DNA from: Clostridiaceae bacterium
GTDB lineage: Bacteria; Bacillota; Clostridia; Peptostreptococcales; Tindalliaceae
NCBI GenBank assembly: GCA_024635995.1
Contig: JAGXHW010000024.1
Span: 27,124-91,123, forward strand
Direction: 5' to 3'
Length of the DNA: 64,000 bases
Made by a program: the position numbers and the translations under genes. Below, one piece after another: positions 44,870 to 53,742 of the stretch (position 1 is its first letter; each line of letters starts with the position of its first letter). The notes beneath the pieces are model-generated. The model was not told the origin of the DNA and ran no database searches. It saw nothing but the letters and a program-made list of their open reading frames with translations.

Positions 44870-45835
44870 ATGAAAGAAAAAAAAGAATTGATATTGTATG
44901 TGACGAAAGACCAGGAGGTTAAGATTGAAGTAAGTTTGGACGGTGAAACTGTCTGGCTGAATCGAAATCAAATGGCTGCTCTATTTGACAGGGATGTTAA
45001 AACCATTGGTAAGCATATTAACAATGCAATAAATGAAGAGCTTAGTGGCCTTCCAACTGTCGCAAAATTTGCGACAGTTCAGCAAGAAGGAAGTCGGCAG
45101 GTATCCCGCACGATAGAACACTATAATCTTGATGTGATTATTTCAGTGGGGTACCGGGTTAAATCACAAAGAGGTGTTGATTTTCGAAGATGGGCGAACG
45201 ATATCATCAAAGAGTACGTTGTAAGAGGATATGTTGTCAATCATCAGCGGATGAAACAGTTAAACCAGATTGTCCGAATTATGAAGCGAATTAATCATCA
45301 GGTAGAAGCCAAGCAGATCTTGGACGTTGTTGAACAGTATTTGGTTGCACTAAATATGCTTGATGATTACGACCATCAAAGAGTATTAAAGCCTGAGGGC
45401 AATAAAACGGTGTATCGCATTACATATGAGGAATGCACGAGCATAATAAACAAGATGGGGTATGGAAGTACCAGCCCTCTTTTTGGCAAGGAAAAAGACA
45501 AATCATTTAAATCGAGTATTGCAGCAATTTATCAGACATTTAATGGGGAAGAATTATACAGTTCCATTGAAGAAAAAGCTGCTCAGTTGCTTTAGTTCAT
45601 CATTAAAAACCATTCATTTGTTGATGGCAATAAAAGAATAGCAGCCGCAATATTTTTGTATTTTCTTGAAAGGAATCAACGGCTATTCATTAATGGGAAA
45701 AAGGCAATTGATGATTATACATTGGTTGCTGTCACAATTATGATTGCAGAATCAAGGCCAGAAGAAAAAGAAATGATGATTAATCTTATGATGAATTTCT
45801 TACACCCATCAGAAACAATCAACAATGCCGATTGA
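44870..45835 (+). pseudogene. rhuM: RhuM-Fic/DOC protein gene interrupted by amber codon
   Basis: The first 241 residues are a RhuM-type protein (ETVWLNRNQMAALFDRDVKT, LPTVAKFATVQQEGSRQVSR, YNLDVIISVGYRVKSQRGVDF). TAG at 45593-45595 interrupts it after KAAQLL. The same frame continues FIIKNHSFVDGNKRIAAAIF, the Fic/DOC motif, to a TGA at 45833-45835. The usual sequence at the break is LLYFIIKNHSF, so TAG replaces a Tyr codon by one base. The intact architecture is RhuM N-terminal plus Fic C-terminal domain, about 320 residues. GGGAGG lies before the ATG at 44870. Without readthrough the Fic active site is lost. Confidence 0.85.
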
Positions 45836-45890
45836 AATTTGCTCAACGATAAAGCTCAATTATAAATACATAATTGTGGAGGTGACCCTT

Positions 45891-46136
45891 ATCAACCTCT
45901 TCACCATCATCCCAGCAAACTTTTTCACACCCCTAACCAGCAAACACAAGCAAACCTATGTTGATTGCCTGGAGCTCATTTATGATTCCTATAAATCGGA
46001 GCTTTCTTTTGGTGTGGACAAAGAGGTGATTGTGTCGAAGCTGGAGGATTATTTTGACCAGGCCTCCGGTGAGGAGATGGTCTTTGATGAGGAGGACAAT
46101 GAAGTGGCGGTGGATGACTGGCAGCTTTTGGATTAA
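45891..46136 (+). pseudogene. Wadjet JetA N-terminal fragment with ATC at the expected start
   Basis: The frame reads (I)NLFTIIPANFFTPLTSKHKQ then TYVDCLELIYDSYKSELSFG and stops after 81 codons. Proteins of the Wadjet JetA (DUF5716) family start M(N/K)LFxxIPExFFxxLxSxN and continue to about 450 residues, so this is a 5' stub; no jetB, jetC or jetD is present. ATC at 45891 stands where the family has ATG, 6 bp after GGAGGTG (45878-45884). The fragment ends abruptly in VAVDDWQLLD-stop. Confidence 0.6.
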
Positions 46137-46176
46137 CCCAGGAGGTTGAATTTACTCTGGAGAAATGAGGTTTCAT

Positions 46177-46662
46177 ATGAGCCAGATGCAGTTTTATGAA
46201 GTTCGCCAAGAGGTGCTAACGTTTTTCGTTCGTCATTACTGGTCAGTGACAACCAGGTGCGAAATATCACCGTCACTGCTCCTTCCGATGGATCATGTGG
46301 ATTTGATCCTTGCTCCGTCAGAAACCTTTGCGTATTATTTGGAAGACAAGGTCATCAGTCCACAGGGAATTCATTTTCACGGACTCCGGCGGAAAAGTAT
46401 AGGCGTACTGGCAAGGCAGGAGACCAGGATATGGGGCATCAGCTTTAAGCCTTGGGGGTTTCAGCCAATTGCCGGAGCTGCCATGAATGCCTTTGCGGAC
46501 CGGATTGTATTGATGGAAGAACTTCACCCGGAGCTGGCCCAAAAACTGGACAAAGGATCAGCTAACTGGGATACTGATGCGGGATTTTTGGATGAACTGG
46601 AAACAATTCTTGCTTCAGCACTGAATGCTTCCAATATTTTGTACCTCGATCAACTATGCTGA
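46177..46662 (+). pseudogene. AraC-family regulator lacking its DNA-binding domain
   Basis: The 161-residue frame matches the N-terminal sensory domain of AraC-type regulators (DUF6597-like): SQMQFYEVRQEVLTFFVRHY, LLPMDHVDLILAPSETF, GLRRKSIGVLARQE, WGISFKPWGFQPI. It ends in ALNASNILYLDQLC just where the helix-turn-helix should start (normally LDQLCxxFHISxRxLxR). The codons TGC TGA TAA end the frame. TGAGG is spaced 6 bp from the ATG at 46177. A truncated gene is most likely, perhaps with residual ligand binding but no DNA binding. Confidence 0.75.
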
Positions 46663-46666
46663 TAAC

Positions 46667-46691
46667 AGAAGCAAAAGAATGCTTCTTTTTT
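46667..46691 (+). terminator. Terminator after the truncated AraC gene
   Basis: AGAAGCA (46667-46673) and TGCTTCT (46680-46686) pair around a 6-nt loop, followed by five Ts. Confidence 0.8.
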
Positions 46692-46717
46692 ACACATTTA
46701 GTTGAGGAGGGTACTTT

Positions 46718-47035
46718 ATGAAAATGAACGGAAGCATGGAAATGGTTACATTTCAAATGGCGGAAGGAACAAAGCAGGAAGAGGCGCTGGAGGGCATCAG
46801 ATGTTTGGATGCCTTCTATAGGGGAACAGTGGGTTACCGGGGTATGCAGGCGGCGCAGGTTGATCAGACCAGTGAGTGGATTCTGGTGCTTAACTGGGAT
46901 TCAGCCGAATCGGAGAAAAAGGCGAGTGGTGCTATGATGGCCAGTGCAAAAACCAATGGGTTTAAGAAATTGGTAATTCCTCAAACTGTTACCAAGAAGA
47001 TCTATCGGTGCTATTGTTCACTAGGGCTAGAGTAA
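46718..47035 (+). CDS. Small dimeric alpha-beta barrel protein (ABM-like)
   Basis: The 105-residue protein fits the antibiotic-biosynthesis-monooxygenase fold: beta strand MEMVTFQMAEGT, helix QEEALEGIRCLDAFYRGTVG, strand YRGMQAAQV, WILVLNWDSAESEKKA. Such proteins often act on small aromatic molecules or haem, or have no known function. GAGGAGGG precedes the ATG. No operon partner remains next to it. Confidence 0.65.
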   Translation: MKMNGSMEMVTFQMAEGTKQEEALEGIRCLDAFYRGTVGYRGMQAAQVDQTSEWILVLNWDSAESEKKASGAMMASAKTNGFKKLVIPQTVTKKIYRCYCSLGLE

Positions 47036-47042
47036 GTAAACA

Positions 47043-47131
47043 CATGAAGTTTTCTTCCCCGGAGGAAGTGGCAAAGCTGGAAGGGTCGATTAAAACCTTA
47101 TTGCAGAAGGCAGCAGGGATGAATGGTGAGT
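47043..47131 (+). other. Short open frame, probable gene scrap
   Basis: A 29-codon frame, MKFSSPEEVAKLEGSIKTLL then QKAAGMNGE, looks like the C-terminal helix of a protein. It has no ribosome binding site and lies directly before an asparaginase remnant. Confidence 0.3.
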
Positions 47132-47140
47132 AGTGATTAC

Positions 47141-47248
47141 ATGTCGGAAGTGCTGGTAAAAGCCACCAGGGGTAACCTGGTGGTAAATACATACTGTGGC
47201 GACGTAGTGGTGGTTTAAAGTGAGGGGAAAGTGCTGTTTCAGGAATAA
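47141..47248 (+). pseudogene. Asparaginase N-terminal remnant (copy 1)
   Basis: The frame reads MSEVLVKATRGNLVVNTYCG, DVVVV, stop, SEGKVLFQE, stop. It matches the start of the intact asparaginase at 57640 (MSKVLVQATRGNLVENIYRG DVVVVQRDGKVLFS). About 36 codons survive. Confidence 0.85.
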
Positions 47249-47283
47249 ATGAATTCCATTGTTTCATGGAAGGAGGTAATAAA

Positions 47284-48057
47284 ATGAGCTATATCACCAT
47301 CGATCAGACCAACATTGACCAGGAGCATATTTGCTGTGCCTTTTCTGACAAAAAATGTGCTGACAGTTATTCATTAAAAAAAGAGTGGCTGAAAAATGAA
47401 TTTGATAAGGGCTATGTATTTCGCAGAATCAATGAAAGGGCAAAAGTGTTCATTGAGTATGGACCGGCAGAAATGTCATGGATTCCTGTGACTGCGCCAA
47501 ATTACGTCATGCTAGGCTGTTTTTGGGTTTCCGGGAAATACAAAGGGAAAGGGCATGGAAAAGCTTTGTTACAAGAAGTCATATCAGAGGCAAAACAACA
47601 GGGTAAAGAGGGGCTTGTCACTGTTGTGGGAACAAAAAAATACCACTTCATGAGTGATACAAAATGGTTGCTGAAGCAAGGGTTTCAAGAATGTGAAACC
47701 ACACCGGCAGGTTTTTCTTTGCTGTATTTACCCTTCGAAGAGGATGCTTCGCTGCCACATTTTAATGAACTTGCCAGACGCGGAACTTGTCCTGTGAAAG
47801 ATGGGTATGTGGTATATTACACGAACAGATGTCCTTATACCGAATACCATGTGAGGGAATCGCTGACGGAAACGGCTGAAAAAAGGCAGTTGAACCTTAA
47901 CGTCATTAAGCTGGAAAACATGGAGCAGGCTCAATCTGCCCCCACACCGGCCACGATTTTTTCATTATTTCATAATGGCAATTTTGTCACAACAGATCTG
48001 AGTGTTTGCATGGATAGCAGGTTCGATAAAATCGTTTCAAAGAACCTTCGTGGATGA
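47284..48057 (+). CDS. GNAT N-acetyltransferase with YoaP-like C-terminal domain
   Basis: The 257-residue protein has a GNAT domain in which LGCFWVSGKYKGKGHGKALL (about residues 79-98) includes the acetyl-CoA loop G-K-G-H-G. The C-terminal domain (about 165-255: VKDGYVVYYTNRCPYTEYHV ... TIFSLFHNGNFVTTDL) is of the YoaP type and starts like a thioredoxin-like fold with a C-P-Y segment. The acceptor is unknown. GGAAGGAGG lies before the ATG at 47284. Confidence 0.82.
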   Translation: MSYITIDQTNIDQEHICCAFSDKKCADSYSLKKEWLKNEFDKGYVFRRINERAKVFIEYGPAEMSWIPVTAPNYVMLGCFWVSGKYKGKGHGKALLQEVISEAKQQGKEGLVTVVGTKKYHFMSDTKWLLKQGFQECETTPAGFSLLYLPFEEDASLPHFNELARRGTCPVKDGYVVYYTNRCPYTEYHVRESLTETAEKRQLNLNVIKLENMEQAQSAPTPATIFSLFHNGNFVTTDLSVCMDSRFDKIVSKNLRG

Positions 48058-48089
48058 GCCATAAACCAGATACAGTTTACTCACTTATC

Positions 48090-48117
48090 CACAAGTTTCC
48101 CACCGTGGCACGTCATA
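48090..48117 (+). other. 28-bp scrap of the DEDD exonuclease gene
   Basis: These 28 bases match 44066-44093 inside the exonuclease gene at 27 positions (peptide HKxPTVARH). Flanking bases do not match, so it is a tiny duplicated fragment. Confidence 0.7.
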
Positions 48118-48206
48118 AATGAATATGTTGTATTCTAAATATTCATTGTCATCTTATCTTGCTTTAATCATTACAGAAATATTCTAACGTAAGGAGTTGC
48201 GTAAAA

Positions 48207-48971
48207 TTGAGCTTAGAAATCATTTGGAAGGCTGTTTTAATATTAGTTACTGGAACTGCTGCTGGATTTCTCAATACAGTTGGTGGTGGAGGTTCTCTTT
48301 TAAGTATGCCAATGCTTATTTTTTTGGGCTTGCCTTCTGCCATGGCTAATGGTACAAATAGGATTGCTTTAATGGTACAGAACATTGTTGCTGTTGCTAA
48401 TTTTAAAAACAAAGGTTATTTTGACTTAAATGTAAGCATTATGTTAGGTGTTCCGGCATTAATAGGGTCAATCCTGGGATCAAGAATTGCCATATCACTA
48501 CCAGACCATATTTTTAATAGAGTTTTGGCAGTGGTGATGATCATTATATTAACTATCATTATAAAAAAACCACATAAAAAATTAGTGTCCGATGAAGTGG
48601 TATTTAATCCTAACCGTAAAATTCCTGCAATAATTGCCTTCTTTTTTATTGGACTATATGGCGGATTTATTCAAGCAGGCGTTGGGTTTATTATCATCGT
48701 TACCTTAACACTACTTACTGGTATGTCTTTAGTTAGGATAAACAGTCTAAAAGTTTTCATAGTTGGTTTCTATATGTTTGCTTCATTACTGGTATTTATT
48801 ATTAGCGGTAACGTCAACTGGATTTTTGGATTAACCTTAGCGGTGGGGAATGCCTGTGGAGCATGGTTAGGATCAAACTTTGCTGTTTCTAAAGGGGATA
48901 AATGGATTCAATATATATTAATAGCTGTAGTTTCTGTAATGGCGATTAAACTATTATTGAGTGCCTACTAA
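48207..48971 (+). CDS. TauE/SafE-family sulfite/anion exporter
   Basis: The 254-residue protein has about eight membrane helices in two repeats. The first begins LVTGTAAGFLNTVGGGGSLL with the family's GGGG(S/G) motif and SAMANGTNRIA; the second has FFIGLYGGFIQAGVGFI. TauE/SafE proteins export sulfite, sulfoacetate or related organic anions. The start is TTG at 48207 with AAGGAG about 10 bp upstream. No sulfur-metabolism genes are adjacent. Confidence 0.88.
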   Translation: MSLEIIWKAVLILVTGTAAGFLNTVGGGGSLLSMPMLIFLGLPSAMANGTNRIALMVQNIVAVANFKNKGYFDLNVSIMLGVPALIGSILGSRIAISLPDHIFNRVLAVVMIIILTIIIKKPHKKLVSDEVVFNPNRKIPAIIAFFFIGLYGGFIQAGVGFIIIVTLTLLTGMSLVRINSLKVFIVGFYMFASLLVFIISGNVNWIFGLTLAVGNACGAWLGSNFAVSKGDKWIQYILIAVVSVMAIKLLLSAY

Positions 48972-49121
48972 AAACAAACTAAAATTATTGAAAATGTGTA
49001 TTTTTCAACCAGATAAAGGTATAATAAATACAAGAAATTAAGAGTAGTAAAGTATTATTTGACGATGAAAGATAACCTGAAGCAATAGTTTAACCAGTAG
49101 TCAGTCGAAAAGGGGGATACT

Positions 49122-50744
49122 TTGGAGAAATTAATATATAATGCAAAAATTTATACAATGGATGAAGAAGACAGGATTTGTGAAGCAATGGCAATAAAGG
49201 GAAATAAAATAGTAGCAGTGGGCACTTTTGAGCAAGCTTCAAAAGCTGTGAGTGATACGGCTGAAAAAATTGACGCTATTGGAAGAGTGGTTTTACCAGG
49301 ATTTAATGATGCGCACACTCATCTACTGAAAGCTGGGATAAGCCAGAAATATTGTGATTTAACGAAAGCAACCAAAATAGATCATATAATTGAATGGGGT
49401 AAAAATTACATAAAGAGAAATAATCATAAAGAAGATGCATGGATACTCGGAAGAGGATGGAATCAATTCTATCTTGAAGAAAAGAGAATGCCAAATAGAT
49501 TCGATCTTGATAAGATTTCTATGGAACATCCCATTGCATTTATCAGGCTTTGTGAACACACCGTGGCTGTAAACTCAAAAGCGATTGAACTGGCTGGAAT
49601 AACAAAAAATACGCCGCAGCCCCAGGGTGGAGAATTTGAAACGTTAGAAAATGGAGAGCCAAATGGTATATTCAAAGACCTTGCAAGGGATATGATCTAC
49701 AGCATCATTGGTGAACAGAGCAAGGAAGAAATAAAAGAATGCATTCTTACTGCACTTCAAATGGCTTCTTCTGTAGGAGTGACATCTATTCAAACAGATG
49801 ATTTCTGGTCGATACCAAGTAAAGATTTTAAGAAAATAATAAAAGCATACGAAGAACTTAGGGCTGAAGGAAAATTGCCAGTACGAGTATATGAGCAATG
49901 TGTACTTGAGGATATGAAAGCACTGGAAAGCTTTTTTGATTGTGGATATAAAACTGGATATGGAGATGAGTTTTTCAAAATAGGGCCTTTTAAAATGTTT
50001 GTAGATGGTGCTATGGGCTCTAGAACAGCGTATTTTGAAGAGGTATACTCAGATGATCCTAAAACTTGTGGCATACTCATACATAGTCCTGAGACAATGA
50101 TTGAGATGATGACCATAGCAAACAAAGGTGGTATGAACCTGATTGCACATGCAATCGGAAGCAAGGCAATTACAATGTGCTTTGATACTTATGAAAAGGT
50201 TAAAAGAATAAACAAACCGTGTTTCATAAGACCTGCCATTATTCATGCACAGGCGACTAGTGAAAAGCAGAACAGTGAATTTGCAGAAAAAGATGTAATT
50301 GCAGTAGTTGACCCAAGTGTTCTGAATGATGATATCCATATGGTTGAACAAAGAATCGGATATGAGAGGTCAAAGCACGCATACAACTATAAAACACTTC
50401 TGCAAAAAAAGGCTCATGTAGCCATATCTTCAGATTGGCCCATCAACCCAATCAATCCAATGTGCGCCATTTATGCCGCAGTAACAAGAACGGATTATAA
50501 GGGATTTCCCGAAGGTGGATGGTTTGAGGAGCAGATCATAAGTGTACATGATACGGTTAAATCTTTTACGTATGAACCTGCCTATCTTTCAAATGAAGAA
50601 AAAGTAAAGGGTACACTGGAAGTTGGAAAATTGGCTGATATTGTTATGCTATCCCACAACATATTTGAAATGAAAAAGGATGATCTCCTGAGTGTCAAGG
50701 CGGTATTGACGATGATGGATGGAAAGGTTGTATACCAGGCATAA
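49122..50744 (+). CDS. YtcJ-like amidohydrolase
   Basis: The 540-residue protein belongs to the metal-dependent amidohydrolase superfamily, YtcJ branch. It has VLPGFNDAHTHLLKAG (metal HxH, about residues 58-73), a long insertion, KMFVDGAMGSRTAYF, NLIAHAIGSKA (metal His) and SSDWPINPINPMCAIYAA (metal Asp), and ends VGKLADIVML. The natural substrate of YtcJ-type enzymes is mostly unknown; N-substituted amides are candidates. TTG at 49122 follows GGGGG. Bases 49585-49804 of this gene are duplicated almost exactly at 52672-52890. Confidence 0.88.
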   Translation: MEKLIYNAKIYTMDEEDRICEAMAIKGNKIVAVGTFEQASKAVSDTAEKIDAIGRVVLPGFNDAHTHLLKAGISQKYCDLTKATKIDHIIEWGKNYIKRNNHKEDAWILGRGWNQFYLEEKRMPNRFDLDKISMEHPIAFIRLCEHTVAVNSKAIELAGITKNTPQPQGGEFETLENGEPNGIFKDLARDMIYSIIGEQSKEEIKECILTALQMASSVGVTSIQTDDFWSIPSKDFKKIIKAYEELRAEGKLPVRVYEQCVLEDMKALESFFDCGYKTGYGDEFFKIGPFKMFVDGAMGSRTAYFEEVYSDDPKTCGILIHSPETMIEMMTIANKGGMNLIAHAIGSKAITMCFDTYEKVKRINKPCFIRPAIIHAQATSEKQNSEFAEKDVIAVVDPSVLNDDIHMVEQRIGYERSKHAYNYKTLLQKKAHVAISSDWPINPINPMCAIYAAVTRTDYKGFPEGGWFEEQIISVHDTVKSFTYEPAYLSNEEKVKGTLEVGKLADIVMLSHNIFEMKKDDLLSVKAVLTMMDGKVVYQA

Positions 50745-50884
50745 AATGTTATTTGCAGCTGTGAAATTATTCAAGAACTGGTTAACCCAATATAGCTGAA
50801 AGGAAAAGTGGAATTAAAAGAGACGCATATTATGGAGGGGCACTGGCAGAACAGGTTGGATGAAAAGAATGCTGACTAAAAAAA

Positions 50885-50913
50885 GGTTACACAGGGACAG
50901 TCCCCATGTAACC
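50885..50913. repeat. REP-like palindrome, copy a
   Basis: GGTTACA and TGTAACC flank a core GGGACAGTCCCC. Related copies lie at 60993-61020, 62708-62737 and, partly, 63359-63393. Here it lies between two convergent genes and can act as their terminator. Confidence 0.75.
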
Positions 50914-50918
50914 CACTG

Positions 50919-51158
50919 CTATTCTTTTTTACCAGAGTTTGTCATCGACACGATTGCAACAATGGCAATAAGAACGACGATTCCGATTCCTATATATAAC
51001 AGCATGTTGCTGGTTCCGCCGTCTTCACCGCCACCGATTTCAACTTCCACGGATATAGGTTCTTCTGATGCATTTGCATCGGGAGTGGCGAACGCCAAAG
51101 ACATCCCCGCAAAGGAAACCAATAATAGAACAATCAATATAATACTTAGTTTTTTCAT
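50919..51158 (-). CDS. Small exported membrane protein
   Basis: The 79-residue protein has a signal peptide (MKKLSIILIVLLLVSFAGMS, then LAFATPDA), a short acidic and glycine-rich segment (ISVEVEIGGGEDGGTSN) and a C-terminal membrane helix (MLLYIGIGIVVLIAIVAIVS) followed by a basic tail (NSGKKE). This layout suits a small cell-surface protein anchored by its C-terminus. GAGGAG precedes the ATG at 51158. The family is unknown. Confidence 0.65.
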   Translation of the reverse strand: MKKLSIILIVLLLVSFAGMSLAFATPDANASEEPISVEVEIGGGEDGGTSNMLLYIGIGIVVLIAIVAIVSMTNSGKKE

Positions 51159-51190
51159 AGAACTTCACTCCTCTTCAAATAAATCTATCC

Positions 51191-51328
51191 TTATTCTAAT
51201 GCATAAATTTCTTCGATTGATGAACCCAAATACTTCTTATTGTAGGTTAATTCCTCCCTATCAAATAAAAAACCAACATAAATTTTGATCGGTTTCACAA
51301 ATGGCTCCTTCTCGAATAAAGCGTCCAT
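51191..51328 (-). other. Short open frame, gene remnant upstream of the small membrane protein
   Basis: A 45-residue frame, MDALFEKEPFVKPIKIYVGF, LFDREELTYNKKYLGSSIEE, IYALE, reads open for about 56 codons including codons before the ATG. It looks like the C-terminal end of a larger protein and has no ribosome binding site. The rest of 51329-51634 holds no gene that I recognise. Confidence 0.35.
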
Positions 51329-51634
51329 CTTTATCTGGAAATCATCACGCCCACTATGATGCTAATATACTAACAGTATATCTTAACACTATCGTCTTCG
51401 GCTGTACCCAAATCCGCCACCTAGAACGATCACCAGCACAATAATAATGATGAGTGTTGAACTCATAAATTTCCCCTTCCTTCAATATATTTTCAAAATG
51501 CCTTACCCGTCCGGGTGTAATATCAAAATGAGCAGGCCTACTTAATTGTTGTGTCGTTAAATAATACCCTAATGCGAACCTCGCAACCAAAAGAAGGGAC
51601 AAGCGGTGGCCAGACTGTATGACAATGCACACAA

Positions 51635-51705
51635 GGTAAAGAGAGGAAAAAAATGTATGATAGTAGAAAGCATGATTTGTCTTTACATGGAAAGGATCTG
51701 ATTTT
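51635..51705 (+). repeat. 71-bp dispersed repeat, copy 1
   Basis: 67 of 71 bases are identical to 62621-62691. A degenerate third copy lies at about 56286-56327. It contains GAGAGGAAAAAAATG and an open frame MYDSRKHDLSLHGKDLI, and it supplies the ribosome binding site AAAGGA of the following dehydrogenase. Confidence 0.8.
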
Positions 51706-52689
51706 GTGGAAAAAGCAAAAGTATTTGTCACAAGCCAGTTTCCTGAGCAGGCACTGGCATTGTTAGGCAAGACGTACGATCTTGTACTGACATCGTCGAG
51801 TGAAAATTTGTCGAAAGAAACCTTCATTGAAAAAGCAGCGGGATGCAAAGCGATCCTTGTGGAAGGCACAAAAATTGATGCGGAAATATGTGAAGCCGTT
51901 AAATCCCATTGCCAAATCATAACTTGTTATGGGGTGGGTTATGACAACGTGGACGTTGAGGCAGCGACACGCAGTGGCATTTTGGTGACCCATAACCCGG
52001 GTGTCGTCACCGATTCCACAGCTGATTTGACATGGGGGCTGCTGATTGCTGTTTCACGGCGCATTGCTGAGGGCGACAGCTTTGTGCGCAGCGGCAATAA
52101 GAAGTGGGGCCCCAGCAATCTGTTGGGAGCAGAGGTAAGCGGGAAAACCCTGGGGATCATTGGCGCCGGGCGTATCGGTACAGCTGTTGCAAAGCGTGGG
52201 TTGGGTTTTAATATGCGCATCCTCTACGCAGGAAGAAAACCGAAGGAGGAATTTGAAAAAGCAACAGGTGGTGTTTATGTCAGCAAAGAGGTTTTGCTTG
52301 GTGAATCTGACTTCGTCTGTGTTCACCTGCCTTTAAATACCTCAACCCATCATTATATGGGGGCTGAAGAATTGTCCATGATGAAAAAACATGCCATCCT
52401 GATCAACACCTCCAGGGGTGCTGTCATTGATGAAGCGGCGCTGGTTTCGGCTTTAAACAATGAGTTAATCCGAGGCGCCGGCCTTGATGTGTTTGAAAAC
52501 GAGCCACATGTTAACCCATCGCTGGCTTCAATGAACAATGTGGTGATGACCCCGCACATTGGCACTGGTACTCTGGAGATAACCATCAAAATGGGAGATC
52601 TGTGTGCCCAAAAAATTGAGCAAGCCCTAGATGGGCGTATTCCCGACGATTGCCTTAACCCGACCGCGGTTTTGAACTGGCTGGAATAA
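51706..52689 (+). CDS. D-isomer-specific 2-hydroxyacid dehydrogenase
   Basis: The 327-residue protein has CYGVGYDNVDVEAATRSGI, the NAD-binding LGIIGAGRIGTAVAKR (about residues 147-162), and the catalytic triad in NTSRGAVIDEAAL (Arg), DVFENEP (Glu) and MTPHIGTGT (His). It interconverts a 2-keto acid and a D-2-hydroxy acid; glyoxylate/hydroxypyruvate-type substrates are likely. The GTG at 51706 is preceded by AAAGGA lying in the 71-bp repeat. The last codons (TVLNWLE region, DNA from 52672) coincide with the start of a duplicated amidohydrolase fragment, so the natural C-terminus may have been replaced by a few residues. Confidence 0.9.
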   Translation: MEKAKVFVTSQFPEQALALLGKTYDLVLTSSSENLSKETFIEKAAGCKAILVEGTKIDAEICEAVKSHCQIITCYGVGYDNVDVEAATRSGILVTHNPGVVTDSTADLTWGLLIAVSRRIAEGDSFVRSGNKKWGPSNLLGAEVSGKTLGIIGAGRIGTAVAKRGLGFNMRILYAGRKPKEEFEKATGGVYVSKEVLLGESDFVCVHLPLNTSTHHYMGAEELSMMKKHAILINTSRGAVIDEAALVSALNNELIRGAGLDVFENEPHVNPSLASMNNVVMTPHIGTGTLEITIKMGDLCAQKIEQALDGRIPDDCLNPTAVLNWLE

Positions 52690-52890
52690 CAAAAAATACG
52701 CCGCAGCCAAGGGTGGTGAATTTGAAACGTTTGAAAATGGAGAGCCAAATGGTATATTCAAAGACCTTGCAAGAGATATGATCTACAGCATCATTGGTGA
52801 ACAGAGCAAGGAAGAAATAAAAGAGTGCATTCTTACTGCACTTCAAATGGCTTCTTCTGTAGGAGTGACATCTATTCAAACAGATGATTT
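52672..52890 (+). repeat. 219-bp duplicate of an internal amidohydrolase segment
   Basis: This segment matches 49585-49804 with only a few substitutions and one 1-bp indel. It begins inside the last codons of the dehydrogenase gene and ends immediately before the ribosome binding site of the 4Fe-4S protein gene. It is out of frame and non-coding here. Confidence 0.95.
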
Positions 52891-52906
52891 GTGGAGGTGA
52901 ATCCCC

Positions 52907-53722
52907 ATGAAAGAGAACCTTAAAAAACAGATTGCCTCAGTAATCATTAATAAAGCGTTGGAACTTGGCGCGTCCCAAGCCGGCATTTGCAGTATGGCCG
53001 ATCTTATAGAGGCTCCATCATATAAGCTGGCTCTATTACTCCCGGCCCTGGAAATGAATGATGATGAAGCAGAAGAGAACCAGCCTAATCCTGAGTTTGG
53101 TGTTAAACTGTCTCCAGAGGCAAAAAGTGTCCTGGTTATTTCATATGCCCACCCAGAGAGTGAACCTCAACTGGACTGGTGGCTGGATGATATCAATCCT
53201 CCGGGAAACGTGGCCCTCATTGATATCAATCGGAAACTGGCAGCCTGGATCAGCGAAACGCTGGCCATTGAAACAAAACCACTCCCCTATTATGTAGAAA
53301 AGGGAGGTGTTTTCCTAAAGGACGCCGCAGTGCTGGCAGGACTTGGCTCTATCGGTAAGAATAACCTCCTGGTAACCCCAGAACATGGCCCAAGGGTGAG
53401 GTTGAGGGCGATGGTGCTACATGAAACGATTCCGTCTACAGGCCCCCTTGATTACCAGCCTTGCAAAAACTGCAGCGCACCATGTATGGATGTATGCCCT
53501 GAAATGGCTTTCGTAGAAACTATTTATCGTCCCGAAAATGACGGGGTTGACACCTTGGCTGAAACAGCCGGCAATTATGATCGTAACCGCTGCAATACCT
53601 GCATGTTGGCCAATATAAAAGCAGCAGCCACAGAATACCTGGAATCTGATCCAGCCAAACCGGTGAAAGTAATCAAGTATTGCCGCGGCTGTGAAATAAC
53701 CTGCCCTGTAGGTGAGGTATAG
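52907..53722 (+). CDS. QueG-like 4Fe-4S protein (epoxyqueuosine reductase-related)
   Basis: The 271-residue protein resembles the epoxyqueuosine reductase/reductive dehalogenase-like family. It has VLAGLGSIGKNNLLVTPEHG then PRVRLRAMVL (about residues 143-172), and two Cys clusters, CKNCSAPCMDVCP (about 186-198) and CNTCML ... CRGCEITCPVG near the end, fit for two 4Fe-4S clusters. It is shorter than QueG and lacks its C-terminal HEAT-like part, so it is likely a redox protein of unknown substrate, not tRNA-modifying QueG. GGAGGTG lies 7 bp before the ATG, directly after the duplicated amidohydrolase segment. Confidence 0.8.
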   Translation: MKENLKKQIASVIINKALELGASQAGICSMADLIEAPSYKLALLLPALEMNDDEAEENQPNPEFGVKLSPEAKSVLVISYAHPESEPQLDWWLDDINPPGNVALIDINRKLAAWISETLAIETKPLPYYVEKGGVFLKDAAVLAGLGSIGKNNLLVTPEHGPRVRLRAMVLHETIPSTGPLDYQPCKNCSAPCMDVCPEMAFVETIYRPENDGVDTLAETAGNYDRNRCNTCMLANIKAAATEYLESDPAKPVKVIKYCRGCEITCPVGEV

Positions 53723-53742
53723 GTACTTCCAAATACCAAATA

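Noticed and set aside
46660..46670. TGC TGA at the end of the AraC-like frame as a Cys-Sec site
   Set aside because: The TGA is followed at once by TAA and the protein is cut exactly at its helix-turn-helix, so truncation explains it better.
51354..51920. 188-codon minus-strand frame overlapping the dehydrogenase start
   Set aside because: It runs antisense through the 71-bp repeat and the dehydrogenase N-terminus; no ribosome binding site or motif supports it.
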